Source: Ekhidna sp964289745
Lineage (GTDB): Bacteria; Bacteroidota; Bacteroidia; Cytophagales; Cyclobacteriaceae
NCBI GenBank assembly: GCA_964289745.1
Contig: CAXYMM010000002.1
Span: 124,001-188,000 of the forward strand
Direction of reading: 5' to 3'
Length of the DNA: 64,000 nucleotides
The notes below the pieces were generated by a model. That model did not search any database. It saw nothing but the letters and a program-made list of their open reading frames with translations, and was not told the origin of the DNA. This document shows, piece by piece, positions 28,974 through 38,593 of this stretch (position 1 is the first letter of the stretch; each line of letters begins with the position of its first letter). Position numbers and translations under genes: made by a program.

Positions 28974-30212
28974 GTGAAAGAAGCCCTAAAAGTATTTGAA
29001 GAAAAGCCTCCGGAGATTGTATTTGAATGGTCTGACCCCTATACCGATGCCGTTGGCTGGGTAGTGATAAACTCTTTGAGAGGTGGAGCTGCTGGAGGCG
29101 GCACAAGAATGCGAAAAGGGCTTGATAAAAGAGAGGTCGAGTCTTTAGCTAAGACGATGGAAGTAAAATTTACCGTGTCAGGACCGCAGATAGGAGGTGC
29201 CAAGTCAGGTATCAGCTTTGACCCTAATAGCCCTCTTAAAGTGGAAGTTTTAAAACGGTGGTATCATGCCGTGTATCCATTGTTGAAAAACTATTACGGC
29301 ACGGGAGGTGATCTTAATGTGGATGAAATAGATGAGGTAATTCCAATTACGGAAGACTTTGGGTTATGGCATCCGCAGGAAGGTGTCGTAAATGGACATT
29401 ACAAACCTAAAAAGCCGACCAAAATTCAAATGATTGGAAGGCTTAGACAAGGAGTTTCTAAAGTTCTAGAAGATGCAGAATATGTACCTTGCTCACTAAA
29501 CAAGTACACCGTAGCAGATATGATCACTGGATATGGAGTGGCAGAAGCGGTGAGGCATTACTATCAGATTTGGGGAGGAAATATTACAAAGAAAAAAGCG
29601 ATCATTCAAGGCTGGGGCAATGTTGGCTCTACTGCAGCATTGTACCTTGCAAAGTATGGGGTGAAAGTGGTTGGAATAATAGATCGAGTAGGTGGGCTAT
29701 CTAAGCCAGAGGGATTTTCTTTAGATGAGATAAAAGGACTGTTTGCCAATAAAGAAGGGAATGCACTCGTGGCAGACAGTCTTATACCATTTGATCAGTA
29801 TAACGATGAGGTCTGGAAAACAGGTGCAGAGATTTTCATTCCCGCCGCTGCATCACGACTTGTCTCTAAACCCCAGTCAGTGGCTATGATTGAAAATGGA
29901 TTGGAAGTAGTATCTTGTGGAGCTAATGTACCCTTCGCCGATTCAGAAATCTTTTATGGACCTATTGCGGAGCATGTCGATCAAAAAGTGGCTCTAATTC
30001 CTGATTTTATCGCTAATTGTGGTATGGCGCGAACATTTGCTGCACTTATGAACCCAGAAAAAATTGATGTAATGACTGATGAGGCTATCTTCAGGGATGT
30101 CTCAGAGACCATTGAGACAGCTTTGTATGATGTCTATAATGTGAACAATAAAAAGTCCAATATTATGGAATCCGCCTTTTCCATTGCGCTTAATAAATTG
30201 ATATCACCTTAA
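28974..30212 (+). CDS. Glu/Leu/Phe/Val dehydrogenase
   Basis: A 412-residue NAD(P)-dependent amino-acid dehydrogenase that deaminates an amino acid to its 2-oxo acid. The substrate domain contains GGTRMRKGLDKREVESLAK and GPQIGGAKSGI with the catalytic Lys. The Rossmann part has IIQGWGNVGSTAALYLAKYG and later IPAAAS and PDFIANCG. The GTG at 28974 gives a standard N-terminus (KEALKVFEEKPPE); an upstream ATG-like start at 28914 would overlap anmK and add 20 untypical residues. Which amino acid is used is not clear; Bacteroidota members commonly act on leucine/valine or glutamate. Confidence 0.88.
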   Translation: MKEALKVFEEKPPEIVFEWSDPYTDAVGWVVINSLRGGAAGGGTRMRKGLDKREVESLAKTMEVKFTVSGPQIGGAKSGISFDPNSPLKVEVLKRWYHAVYPLLKNYYGTGGDLNVDEIDEVIPITEDFGLWHPQEGVVNGHYKPKKPTKIQMIGRLRQGVSKVLEDAEYVPCSLNKYTVADMITGYGVAEAVRHYYQIWGGNITKKKAIIQGWGNVGSTAALYLAKYGVKVVGIIDRVGGLSKPEGFSLDEIKGLFANKEGNALVADSLIPFDQYNDEVWKTGAEIFIPAAASRLVSKPQSVAMIENGLEVVSCGANVPFADSEIFYGPIAEHVDQKVALIPDFIANCGMARTFAALMNPEKIDVMTDEAIFRDVSETIETALYDVYNVNNKKSNIMESAFSIALNKLISP

Positions 30213-30262
30213 AGATTTGTTTTTATCTGTACTAATCATATCTTTATTATTGAATCTGCCAA

Positions 30263-31732
30263 ATGAACGATAGAAGAGTATTTTTTTTTTTATTGTTAAG
30301 TTTAGTGATAACTTTTAGCTATGCACAAAATGATGCACACCATAAAAGTAACCATGTGGAACAGGCGGGTGCAAATCTTCATGATATGGAAAGATATGGT
30401 GATGGGCAGCACGGTCCAGCACCATGGTCTGTAATCCCTTTTGCTTTGTTGCTTATTATGATTGCCACGGGGCCATTGTTTTATCCATACTTCTGGCATA
30501 AATCATACCCTGTTATTTCTATTGCTCTAGGAAGTTTAGTAAGTATTTATTATTTATTTTGGCTGGAAAATAGGCACAGTCCTATTCATTCGGCGGCAGA
30601 GTATGTTCAATTCATTGCATTGTTGACAGGCTTATTTGTAGCTTCGGGTGGAATTATGATTAATGTAGATAAAGAGGCAAAACCGTTTACCAATGTCATC
30701 ATTCTTGCAATAGGCGCCATTATTGCCAACATTATAGGTACTACTGGTGCATCTATGCTACTTATTCGCCCTTTCATTAGGATCAACAATAATCGGATCA
30801 AGCCTTATCACATCGTATTTTTTATCTTCATTGTGAGTAATGTGGGAGGATGTTTAACACCAATAGGAGACCCTCCCTTGTTTCTTGGTTTTCTAAAAGG
30901 CATTCCATTTGAATGGACTTTGATCCATAATTTTGTGCCATGGTCACTTGCTATTATCATGCTTTTAGTTTGCTTCTATGTTTATGATGTTTTAAACAAA
31001 GCAGATTATTCAAAAATGCGAGGCGAAGAGACTCCACAACCTGTTTCAGGGAAAATTCATCTAAAAGGGAAAAGAAATTTTTTATGGCTAGCTATTGTAG
31101 TTGCGGCTGTTTTCATAGATCCCAATGTTTTCGAATGGGTACCTAGTATTGAATATCATGGAGCTAAATTTTCGTATTTACGGGAAGTTATCATGCTCTT
31201 GGCTGCTTTGGGGGTAGCAAACTTTTCAGATATTCAGTCCATTCAAGGAAATGACTTTAGTTTTGAGCCAATTAGAGAAGTAGCTTTTTTATTCATTGGA
31301 ATCTTTTTTACCATGATGCCTGCATTAGAACTGGTGAGTGATTTTGCACAGTCTCCAGAGGGTGTAGCTCTGATTAACCCAAGCAACCTTTATTGGAGTA
31401 CAGGTATTCTCTCTGGTTTTCTTGACAATGCACCTACCTATGTGAATTTTCTTACAGCGTCTTTGGCCAGCGTCGGATCTGATGTAAATGATATGGAAAT
31501 GGTGAAAACCTTTGCAAATGAAGAAATACTCTATCTAATGGCTATTTCTCTGGGTGCTGTTTTTTTTGGAGCATTCACTTATATTGGCAACGGTCCAAAT
31601 TTCATGGTGAAGTCAATTGCCGAGCAGGTTGGAATTAAGATGCCTTCATTCTTTTCATATATTATTAAATACTCGATTCCAGTACTCTTACCTATTCTGT
31701 TTATAATTTGGGTTATCTTTTTTAAAGCATAG
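30263..31732 (+). CDS. nhaD: NhaD-type sodium:proton antiporter
   Basis: A 489-residue membrane protein of the ion transporter superfamily, about 12 hydrophobic segments. After an N-terminal hydrophobic signal-like helix and a His-rich periplasmic segment (residues 24-50), it carries family motifs GTTGASMLLIRPFIRIN, GGCLTPIGDPPLFLGFLKGIP and LDNAPTYVNF, plus GNGPNFMVKSIAEQ near the C-terminus. NhaD exchanges Na+ or Li+ for protons. The His-rich N-terminus might sense metal or pH, but that is a guess. It is monocistronic between the dehydrogenase and terC. Confidence 0.85.
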   Translation: MNDRRVFFFLLLSLVITFSYAQNDAHHKSNHVEQAGANLHDMERYGDGQHGPAPWSVIPFALLLIMIATGPLFYPYFWHKSYPVISIALGSLVSIYYLFWLENRHSPIHSAAEYVQFIALLTGLFVASGGIMINVDKEAKPFTNVIILAIGAIIANIIGTTGASMLLIRPFIRINNNRIKPYHIVFFIFIVSNVGGCLTPIGDPPLFLGFLKGIPFEWTLIHNFVPWSLAIIMLLVCFYVYDVLNKADYSKMRGEETPQPVSGKIHLKGKRNFLWLAIVVAAVFIDPNVFEWVPSIEYHGAKFSYLREVIMLLAALGVANFSDIQSIQGNDFSFEPIREVAFLFIGIFFTMMPALELVSDFAQSPEGVALINPSNLYWSTGILSGFLDNAPTYVNFLTASLASVGSDVNDMEMVKTFANEEILYLMAISLGAVFFGAFTYIGNGPNFMVKSIAEQVGIKMPSFFSYIIKYSIPVLLPILFIIWVIFFKA

Positions 31733-31843
31733 AAGAGTCCCAAATAAGATTCAATACTTTTTCATAAAATAATTATCTTTATTTGCATCTAGCTTTAAGC
31801 GGTGTTAGTTACCCAAATCAAATGTAAATTTCTCTAGAATTAA

Positions 31844-32812
31844 ATGCTTTTAAGTTTATTTTCAGGACAAAATGAAGGGTTGCTCTTTGGTATTTTCGGA
31901 GTCATCATAGTTGTTTTTTTAGTTGTAGACCTTGGTGTATTTCATAAAAAACACCATAAAATCACGCAGAAGGAGGCTACGAAGCAATCTATCTTCTGGG
32001 TACTTATTTCGATTGGATTTGGACTCCTTATCTACTTTTATGGGGGTGGATCACAGAATGCGCTGGAATTTTTGTCTGCCTACATTACTGAAAAGGCACT
32101 TTCAGTAGACAATATTTTTGTTATTCTTTTAATTCTTCGATACTTTACTGTAAAAGAAGAATATTATCATAATGTGCTTTTCTGGGGTATTCTTGGAGCT
32201 ATCGTTTTTAGAGCGATCTTCATTTTTGTTGGGGCTTTGCTGATCACCCAGTTTCATTGGATTCTATATGTTTTCGGGGGTTTCCTCGTTTACTCAGGCG
32301 TAAAAATTTTTAGAGAGGATGACGAGATGAAGTTGGAACCAGAAAAAAATCCCTTGCTAAGGTCTGCCAAAAAAATTCTTCCCCTTTCTACCGATGATAA
32401 AAATGGAAAATTTTGGTTTCGTGAAAACGGAAAACTGTTATTCACACCACTTTTCTTAGTAATTATTTTGATAGAATCGACAGACCTTATCTTCGCTGTC
32501 GATAGTATACCAGCTGCTTTTGCTATCTCGCAAAATGAATTTATCATTTATACTTCAAATATTTTTGCCGTGATGGGCCTAAGGGCGATGTTCTTTTTGC
32601 TGGCCAATGTGTTGGATAAGTTTTATTTGCTTCAAAAAGGCCTATCCGTGATTCTTATTTTTATTGGTGCAAAAATGCTAGCAGAAATTTTCCACATTAA
32701 TATTCCGATCCTTTTGTCTTTTGCAATTATAATAGGGACACTGATTCTTGCTATTATTCTTTCTCTGATCTTTCCAAAAGAGGAAAAGTTAGAATCAACT
32801 AGAAATGAGTAG
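31844..32812 (+). CDS. TerC/Alx family integral membrane protein
   Basis: A 322-residue membrane protein with about eight or nine helices. Hallmarks are ALSVDNIFVILLI (about 86-98) and ESTDLIFAVDSIPAAFA (about 208-224), with acidic residues inside the membrane thought to bind metal. TerC/Alx proteins are implicated in manganese export and in metal loading of secreted proteins. Length fits the Alx type. It converges with purE, 7 bp apart, and is 111 bp downstream of the nhaD-like gene. Confidence 0.9.
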   Translation: MLLSLFSGQNEGLLFGIFGVIIVVFLVVDLGVFHKKHHKITQKEATKQSIFWVLISIGFGLLIYFYGGGSQNALEFLSAYITEKALSVDNIFVILLILRYFTVKEEYYHNVLFWGILGAIVFRAIFIFVGALLITQFHWILYVFGGFLVYSGVKIFREDDEMKLEPEKNPLLRSAKKILPLSTDDKNGKFWFRENGKLLFTPLFLVIILIESTDLIFAVDSIPAAFAISQNEFIIYTSNIFAVMGLRAMFFLLANVLDKFYLLQKGLSVILIFIGAKMLAEIFHINIPILLSFAIIIGTLILAIILSLIFPKEEKLESTRNE

Positions 32813-32819
32813 TCTTATT

Positions 32820-33308
32820 CTAATTTTCTAATTCTTCTACCGATCTAAGTACTTTATTTTTCAGGTCAGTTTTGTATTTCTGTAGGTTTTCCGAAACATC
32901 TTTTACTGTACAGCCCACTATTTCGGCCGCTAAAATTCCTGCATTTTTGGCTCCATTTAAGGCAACAGTAGCTACGGGAATACCTGCTGGCATTTGAAGG
33001 ATAGACAAAATGGAATCCCACCCATCGATAGAGTTGCTTGACTTAACTGGTACGCCTATTACAGGCAATGTAGTTAGTGAGGCTACCATGCCAGGTAAAT
33101 GAGCCGCTCCACCAGCACCCGCAATTATTACGTGTAAACCTCGCTTGCGAGCGCTTTCCGAATATTCTACCATTCTGTGCGGCGTGCGATGCGCAGAAAC
33201 AATGGTTAATTCATAAATTACTTTTAACTCTTTTAAAATGTCTGCTGCTTCCTGCATTATTGGCAGGTCGGATTTACTCCCCATGATAATTCCTACTATT
33301 GGCTTCAT
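32820..33308 (-). CDS. purE: 5-(carboxyamino)imidazole ribonucleotide mutase
   Basis: A 162-residue class I PurE that converts N5-CAIR to CAIR in purine synthesis. Visible motifs are GIIMGSKSDLPIMQEA, SAHRTPHRM and AGAGGAAHLPGMVASLTTLP. Its ATG overlaps the TAA stop of purK by one base (TAATG), so the two are translationally coupled. It converges with the terC-like gene (7 bp). A class I enzyme needs PurK, which is present upstream. Confidence 0.97.
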   Translation of the reverse strand: MKPIVGIIMGSKSDLPIMQEAADILKELKVIYELTIVSAHRTPHRMVEYSESARKRGLHVIIAGAGGAAHLPGMVASLTTLPVIGVPVKSSNSIDGWDSILSILQMPAGIPVATVALNGAKNAGILAAEIVGCTVKDVSENLQKYKTDLKNKVLRSVEELEN

Positions 33309-34447
33309 TATGCTCTTACTTTTAGTGTGTTTTTCACTGTTCTTGCCTTTTTCTTCAAAGATTCAATGCTGTCGTCTGTGATGGTAATATGTCCCATCTT
33401 CCGGAAGGGCTTGGTAATTTTTTTCCCGTATAGGTGAATGTAAACTCCTTTCATTGCCATGCAATCTTCCATGCCTTCATATTTTGCATTACCAATATAT
33501 CCGTCTTCTCCTAATAAGTTTACCATGGCTGCTGGCGTGATTAGCGAAGTGGCTCCTAAAGGCATCCCCAATATAGCTCGAAGGTGTTGCTCAAACTGTG
33601 AGGTATGGTTTGCCTCAATTGTGTGGTGTCCAGAGTTGTGCGTTCTAGGTGCTACTTCATTTACCAGAATTTTGCCTTTCTTTGTTAGAAACATTTCAAC
33701 CGCCAATATACCTACCATGTTTAATTTTTCGATCACATCCGTTGCCAGATTGTATGCTTTCTCCTCAATGTCATAAGCGATTTGGGCAGGAGCAAATAGG
33801 AACTCTACTAAGTTTTGAACTGGATGGTAGGATAGCTCTACAACCGGAAAGCAAGATATATCACCTTTTTCATTTCTAGCTACAACGACACTCAGTTCTT
33901 TTTCAAATTCGATTAAAGTTTCTAGTAAGGAAGGCTTCTCAAAAGCTTTTAACAAGTCTTGTTCATCTTTTATAATCTGGACGCCTCTTCCATCATAACC
34001 CTCTTTTCCTAGCTTATTGACCGCTGGCAACATGCTTTTATTTGCCCTAACTTGCTCTATGGTATCGGTAAGAACAAAATTAGCAGTTGGGATTTGGTTG
34101 GCTTTATAAAATATTTTTTGCTTTCGCTTGTCTTGAATCAGTTCTATGATTTCTGGCTGGGGGAAAATTTTTACTCCTTCTTTTGCTAGCCTCTTTAATG
34201 CTGTAACGCTTACGTTTTCGATCTCAATAGTGATGAGGTCAAAATGCTTACCCCATTCGTAAACCAACTTTTCGTCTGTTAACTCGCCCACCTCAAAGTG
34301 TTTGACAAGGTTCGCACAAGGGGCATTTGCGTCTGGATCGAGAATGGAAATATCCAAATTGTAGTTAATGGCAGATTGAATCATCATCCGACCCAATTGG
34401 CCACCACCTAGTACTCCAATTTTCAAATCATTGATCTCTCTTAGCAT
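33308..34447 (-). CDS. purK: 5-(carboxyamino)imidazole ribonucleotide synthase
   Basis: A 379-residue ATP-grasp enzyme that carboxylates AIR with bicarbonate and ATP to N5-CAIR, feeding PurE. N-terminal LKIGVLGGGQLGRMM, the ATP-grasp segments GYDGRGVQIIKD and VEMFLTKKGKILVNEVAPRT, and NSGHHTIEA are visible. The stop overlaps purE by one base. A TATCTTTG box lies just 5 bp before the ATG, so the mRNA may be leaderless. Confidence 0.96.
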   Translation of the reverse strand: MLREINDLKIGVLGGGQLGRMMIQSAINYNLDISILDPDANAPCANLVKHFEVGELTDEKLVYEWGKHFDLITIEIENVSVTALKRLAKEGVKIFPQPEIIELIQDKRKQKIFYKANQIPTANFVLTDTIEQVRANKSMLPAVNKLGKEGYDGRGVQIIKDEQDLLKAFEKPSLLETLIEFEKELSVVVARNEKGDISCFPVVELSYHPVQNLVEFLFAPAQIAYDIEEKAYNLATDVIEKLNMVGILAVEMFLTKKGKILVNEVAPRTHNSGHHTIEANHTSQFEQHLRAILGMPLGATSLITPAAMVNLLGEDGYIGNAKYEGMEDCMAMKGVYIHLYGKKITKPFRKMGHITITDDSIESLKKKARTVKNTLKVRA

Positions 34448-34452
34448 GCAAG

Positions 34453-34460
34453 CAAAGATA
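34453..34460 (-). promoter_or_regulatory. purK -7 promoter box next to the start codon
   Basis: On the minus strand TATCTTTG matches TAnnTTTG and is followed by 5 nt (CTTGC) and the purK ATG at 34447. With the usual 5-7 nt from the box to the start of transcription, the message would have almost no leader. No clear -33 TTG is present. Confidence 0.45.
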
Positions 34461-34493
34461 ATAGGGACATGCCGTAGGCTAAACTTTGAGCTA

Positions 34494-36881
34494 CTATTCC
34501 CAAATAAATATTCTTTTTACTCGGCTACTTACATTCGTTAAAATTTCGTAAGGGATAGTATGCGCCCACTTGGCAAGGTCTTGAATAGTGGGTTGATCAC
34601 CGAAAATAATGACCTCATCTCCTTCTTTTGCGTCTGTATCTGAAATATCTATCATGGTCATATCCATGCACACATTTCCTATAATTGGACAAAGTGTACC
34701 CCCCACTTTTACAGTAGCATTTCTATTGCCAAACACTCGGTTAAATCCATCTTCATATCCAATTGGCAAAATTGCGATTTTGCTCTCTCTTTTTAATCTG
34801 CCTTTTCGTGAATAGCCTACCGTTTCGTCTTTTTGAATATATTGAATTTGTGAAATAAGCGTTTTCAGACGGCTTGCTGGCCTTAGGTTTAATTGCTGTG
34901 TGGGATCGTACCCATGCAAGCCAATGCCTAAGCGCACCATATCATAATGATATTGCGGCCATCTGACCATGGCAGGTGAATTGCTAGCATGTTTGGTAGG
35001 TCTGTATCCTAAGCCATTGGATAGCTTTTCATATGCCCTATTAAATATTTTGGCTTGACTATTCGTAAACGAATCCTGAGTTGGATCATCTGAACTGGAA
35101 AAATGAGTGAAAATTCCTACTACGGTGATTCTTGGTATTTTTGAAAGCACCTCTAAAAGGTCTTCTAATTCCTTCTCCTTAAACCCTAGCCTATTCATCC
35201 CAGTCTCTATCTTAATCTGAATGGCAAGTTCACCCCTTGTGTCGTTTAATAAGCGCTGAAGGTGTGTCAGGCTGAAAATTTCTGCCTGAAGACTGTATTT
35301 TTCAAATTGACTAAAGCTTTCAATAAAGGGATTCATGATCATGATAGGAAGCGTGATGCCATTTTTACGAAGCTGTATCGCCTCCTCCGTATAAGCTACA
35401 CCGAGCTGATCGATGCGCTGATGTTGGAGAAAATTGGCAATTTCCAGAATACCTGCCCCGTATGCATTTGCCTTGACCATAACCATCATCTTAGTTTCTG
35501 GTTTCAATAGGCTTCTATACTGAGTTAAATTGTGATAAAGCGCATCAAAATTGACTTCAAGGACTGTACCATGAATCTGTGCTTCTAAAAGCTTGCTGAC
35601 TCTTTCCAGTTGGAAGTCGCGAGCTCCTTTTAGGAGTATCATCTCCTCTTCAAATTCTGGTAGGTTTCTGATAAGTGTTTCAGTAGAATTGAAGAAAGCA
35701 GTTTCCATTTTAAAAAGACTACCTACAGATGAAATATTGACCCCAACGCCAATTAGCCGCTCTACTTTTCGCTCTATCAATAGTTGGTTTACTTTCTTGT
35801 ATAATGCGTGTTTTGAGAGACCTGTCTGGAGTATATCTGAAAGGATTAGCGTTTTCTTTTCATTTTCTTTGCGGGCGACCAAGTGATCTAATGCGACTTT
35901 TAGGCCGGCAAGATCATTATTGTAGGTATCGTCAAGGAGGTAGCACCCATTTATTCCTTTTTTAAATTCTAGTCTCATAGGAATTCGAGTTAATCGATTT
36001 AGCCCTGCTTGAATTTCCTTTTGGGTAAGCCCTAGCACAAGAGAGGCCACTATCGCATGTGTGGCATTTTCCAAGTCTGTAGGATCAAAAAAGCATGTGT
36101 TGAATCGAAATTGATGAACTTGAATTTCACCAGAAGACCACTTTACAGGAATGGAACCTGATCCATCCAAAGACCAAACCAACTTACTAGGACTAATAAA
36201 GGATTGAACTTCCTGCGAATACGGCGCATCGCTTCGGTAAATTACTTCTGAGATTGCGGTAAAAAGCTTCAGTTTTTCGTGAAGTTTTTGCTGCATAGAA
36301 TCGAAGCCTTCGTTGTGTGCCTGACCCAGCGTAGTGAATAGACCAATTGAGGGCTTAATGATTTTCTGTAGGGAATCCATCTCATTTTCTTTGGAGATTC
36401 CTGCTTCAAAAAGACCCACATCATGATTTGCCCCTAAACCAAGAACGGATAGCGGCACACCTATTTGAGAATTGTAGCTTTTTGGGTTTTTCGCAACAAA
36501 ATACCGTTCTGATAATAATGTAGCCAGCCACTCTTTCACCGTTGTTTTTCCATTACTCCCAGTTATGCCTATCACGGGGAGCTTAAATTTTTCTCGATGG
36601 TAAACGGCGATTTTCTGAAAAGATCTAATACTATCTTCGACTAAAAAAAAGTTCTTCCCATCGAGTGCTGGTGAAGGCTTCTGAACAATAAAATTTTCAA
36701 CACCACATGCTACCGCATCCTGAATGAAGTTATGGCCATCCCTATTGGATACAATGGCTAGAAAAACTTCGTCACTCTTTCCCAAAAGTGAACGACTATC
36801 TGTAGAAAAGTGATTAATTTCTTGATCTTTAGTGATGTGGATTTCTCCATTGAGTATACCTGACAGTTGTGAGAACCTCAT
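34494..36881 (-). CDS. murF: Bifunctional UDP-MurNAc-tripeptide:D-Ala-D-Ala ligase / alanine racemase
   Basis: A 795-residue fusion. Residues about 1-440 are MurF, which adds D-Ala-D-Ala to UDP-MurNAc-tripeptide (ATP loop GITGSNGKTTVKEWLA; LLDDTYNND). Residues about 445-795 are alanine racemase (Alr), which makes D-Ala. The PLP lysine lies in VKANAYGAG near residue 466 and the active Tyr region in IQKDETVGYSRKGRL. Only the racemase part usually keeps full activity; the MurF P-loop is intact here, so both appear functional. This fusion is typical of Bacteroidota and links synthesis and use of D-Ala. The downstream neighbour purK is 46 bp away, and the upstream double-GNAT gene ends 3 bp from the start. 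Confidence 0.95.
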   Translation of the reverse strand: MRFSQLSGILNGEIHITKDQEINHFSTDSRSLLGKSDEVFLAIVSNRDGHNFIQDAVACGVENFIVQKPSPALDGKNFFLVEDSIRSFQKIAVYHREKFKLPVIGITGSNGKTTVKEWLATLLSERYFVAKNPKSYNSQIGVPLSVLGLGANHDVGLFEAGISKENEMDSLQKIIKPSIGLFTTLGQAHNEGFDSMQQKLHEKLKLFTAISEVIYRSDAPYSQEVQSFISPSKLVWSLDGSGSIPVKWSSGEIQVHQFRFNTCFFDPTDLENATHAIVASLVLGLTQKEIQAGLNRLTRIPMRLEFKKGINGCYLLDDTYNNDLAGLKVALDHLVARKENEKKTLILSDILQTGLSKHALYKKVNQLLIERKVERLIGVGVNISSVGSLFKMETAFFNSTETLIRNLPEFEEEMILLKGARDFQLERVSKLLEAQIHGTVLEVNFDALYHNLTQYRSLLKPETKMMVMVKANAYGAGILEIANFLQHQRIDQLGVAYTEEAIQLRKNGITLPIMIMNPFIESFSQFEKYSLQAEIFSLTHLQRLLNDTRGELAIQIKIETGMNRLGFKEKELEDLLEVLSKIPRITVVGIFTHFSSSDDPTQDSFTNSQAKIFNRAYEKLSNGLGYRPTKHASNSPAMVRWPQYHYDMVRLGIGLHGYDPTQQLNLRPASRLKTLISQIQYIQKDETVGYSRKGRLKRESKIAILPIGYEDGFNRVFGNRNATVKVGGTLCPIIGNVCMDMTMIDISDTDAKEGDEVIIFGDQPTIQDLAKWAHTIPYEILTNVSSRVKRIFIWE

Positions 36882-36884
36882 ACT

Positions 36885-37715
36885 CTAGATTATCAATTCC
36901 ATTTCAAACTGATTAAACTGGTTTTCAAAGCCGCAACGCTTCAAAAAAGTATCCATTCCATATTGATTGTCAGGAATATTCATAATGGTGAGTTTTTTAT
37001 TGGAAGCTTTTTGAGAGGCATGGAGCAAAGACCTTCCGATGCCTTGGTTTCTCTCATTTTTTGCAACTGTAAGTTGTGATATTCTACCTAGATGAGGTTG
37101 AAAAATAATATGTCCTATCGTTTGCTGATCCTTTTTAGCAATCAGCATTTCTTCATGACCAAACTTCAGGTTTATTTTATTGTCTAAAAAGGAGGTTTCA
37201 AAATCACTTTGGTTAAAATCCACATCATCGCTGGTTCCTCTGACCACCTCGCAGGCTTCTTTTACAGAATCAATTTGTTGGATTTGTTTGTAGCATTTAA
37301 GCCTTCTTTTAAAGCTGAAACCAATTCTTTCGTAAAGTTTAATCGCATATTTGTTAACCTCAACGACCTCTAGGAGTATGCGAGCCAGAAACTTGGATTG
37401 AATTTTTGGGATTAAATGCTCGTAAATCACTTCTGCAATCTTTTGATTCCGAAATCCTGGCAGAACGCCAGTGCCTCCATTATAAGCCGTTGGAATTCCT
37501 TGAAAGATACCAGAGGAATGCAAAATGAAGCCTAGCATAATTTCTCCATCGAACGATCCCGCAGAAATATCAGAGTCCATCATCAATTTTTTGTAAATGC
37601 GATATTCGAATTCTTCTTTTGTTGGTTTTAGCCTCACTTCATTGCTAGAGAAGGCAGAGGTAAATGTGTCGTACAACTTGTCAAAATCTTCTGGAACTAT
37701 TGGTCTAGGTTGCAT
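36885..37715 (-). CDS. Protein with two GNAT acetyltransferase domains
   Basis: A 276-residue protein. An N-terminal GNAT domain has the acetyl-CoA loop in TGVLPGFRNQKIAEVIYEHL (about 82-101) and KLYERIGFSFKRRL (about 127-141). A second, shorter GNAT domain has the loop QLTVAKNERNQGIGRSLLH near residues 215-233. Tandem GNAT proteins include mycothiol synthase-like and peptide acetyltransferases, but no specific match is visible. It lies 3 bp upstream of murF-alr in the same direction, so a cell-wall link by co-expression is possible. The substrate is unknown. Confidence 0.8.
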   Translation of the reverse strand: MQPRPIVPEDFDKLYDTFTSAFSSNEVRLKPTKEEFEYRIYKKLMMDSDISAGSFDGEIMLGFILHSSGIFQGIPTAYNGGTGVLPGFRNQKIAEVIYEHLIPKIQSKFLARILLEVVEVNKYAIKLYERIGFSFKRRLKCYKQIQQIDSVKEACEVVRGTSDDVDFNQSDFETSFLDNKINLKFGHEEMLIAKKDQQTIGHIIFQPHLGRISQLTVAKNERNQGIGRSLLHASQKASNKKLTIMNIPDNQYGMDTFLKRCGFENQFNQFEMELII

Positions 37716-37954
37716 CGGCTTTATTTTTCATTTTGAAGCTAATCTACTGGCAAATTCATATTTAGCTAAGTCGGAAATTTAAAAATAACACGTCTCTTTT
37801 ATTTACAGTTAAGCAAAGCTCTATAGGATTGCCAAGAGCTTGAAATTGTCAAGACTGAAAGATAAAAAATGTGGAGGCAGGAAAAGAAGCAAGAATATAA
37901 GAGTTACAGTGTAACCTTCATGAAACTCAGCTCAATAGATTTTTTAGGTGTGGA

Positions 37955-38593
37955 TTAGAAATTCTCTTCCTCTTCAAAAGCTCCTGATTCACCTAGCTTT
38001 TCCCATTGAATATCTGTTTCGTTCAAATCTTCCAGCGTATCAATATCATTCAATACGGGTAGTTGATAAACAGAAAGCTGAAGATTTTCAGCTTCTTCAA
38101 GAAGTTCTTTGAGTACATTTTCGGTGCTGTACGCTTTATCAGCGAACAACTGCGGAAAGAATTTACTCATCCCCAGTAGGTAATATCCACCATCTTTTGC
38201 TGGACCGACTACCACATTGTTTTCTTCCAGTATTTCAAGTGAAGTCTTGATTATTTTGGAGTTGAGATCGTAGCAGTCGCTTCCAATAATGACTACTTTC
38301 TTGTAGGATTCGAAAGCCTCTTCAAATGCATTATGCATTTTATCGCCAAGGGTAAAGCCTTTCTGCGAGGTGAGCTTATAATCTCCACTATCCCATATGT
38401 CTTCCAGTTCCACATACTCAGAGTAATAAATAGCTTTATCTACCTCTATTTTTTTAGTGATTTTGTGCGTGTGCAGAACAAGTTCATTGTAGACATCCAG
38501 TGCTTTGTCAATTCCAATGTCTTTTGCTAATCTGGTTTTCACCATTCCAGGAATCAAATTCTTAACAAAGATCATTAATAGGCTATTGCTCAT
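37955..38593 (-). CDS. DUF2064/TIGR04282-type glycosyltransferase-like protein
   Basis: A 212-residue GT-A-like protein of the family often named arsenosugar biosynthesis glycosyltransferase. Features are MIFVKNLIPGMVKTRLAKDI at the N-terminus (nucleotide binding), VVIIGSDCYDLNSK and VVGPAKDGGYYLLGMS. The ATG at 38593 overlaps the stop of the membrane glycosyltransferase gene by 4 bp (ATGA); an upstream frame extension to 38794 lies inside that gene and is spurious. No arsenic genes are nearby, so the arsenosugar name should not be taken literally. It is the last gene of a four-gene glycosyltransferase operon. Confidence 0.82.
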   Translation of the reverse strand: MSNSLLMIFVKNLIPGMVKTRLAKDIGIDKALDVYNELVLHTHKITKKIEVDKAIYYSEYVELEDIWDSGDYKLTSQKGFTLGDKMHNAFEEAFESYKKVVIIGSDCYDLNSKIIKTSLEILEENNVVVGPAKDGGYYLLGMSKFFPQLFADKAYSTENVLKELLEEAENLQLSVYQLPVLNDIDTLEDLNETDIQWEKLGESGAFEEEENF

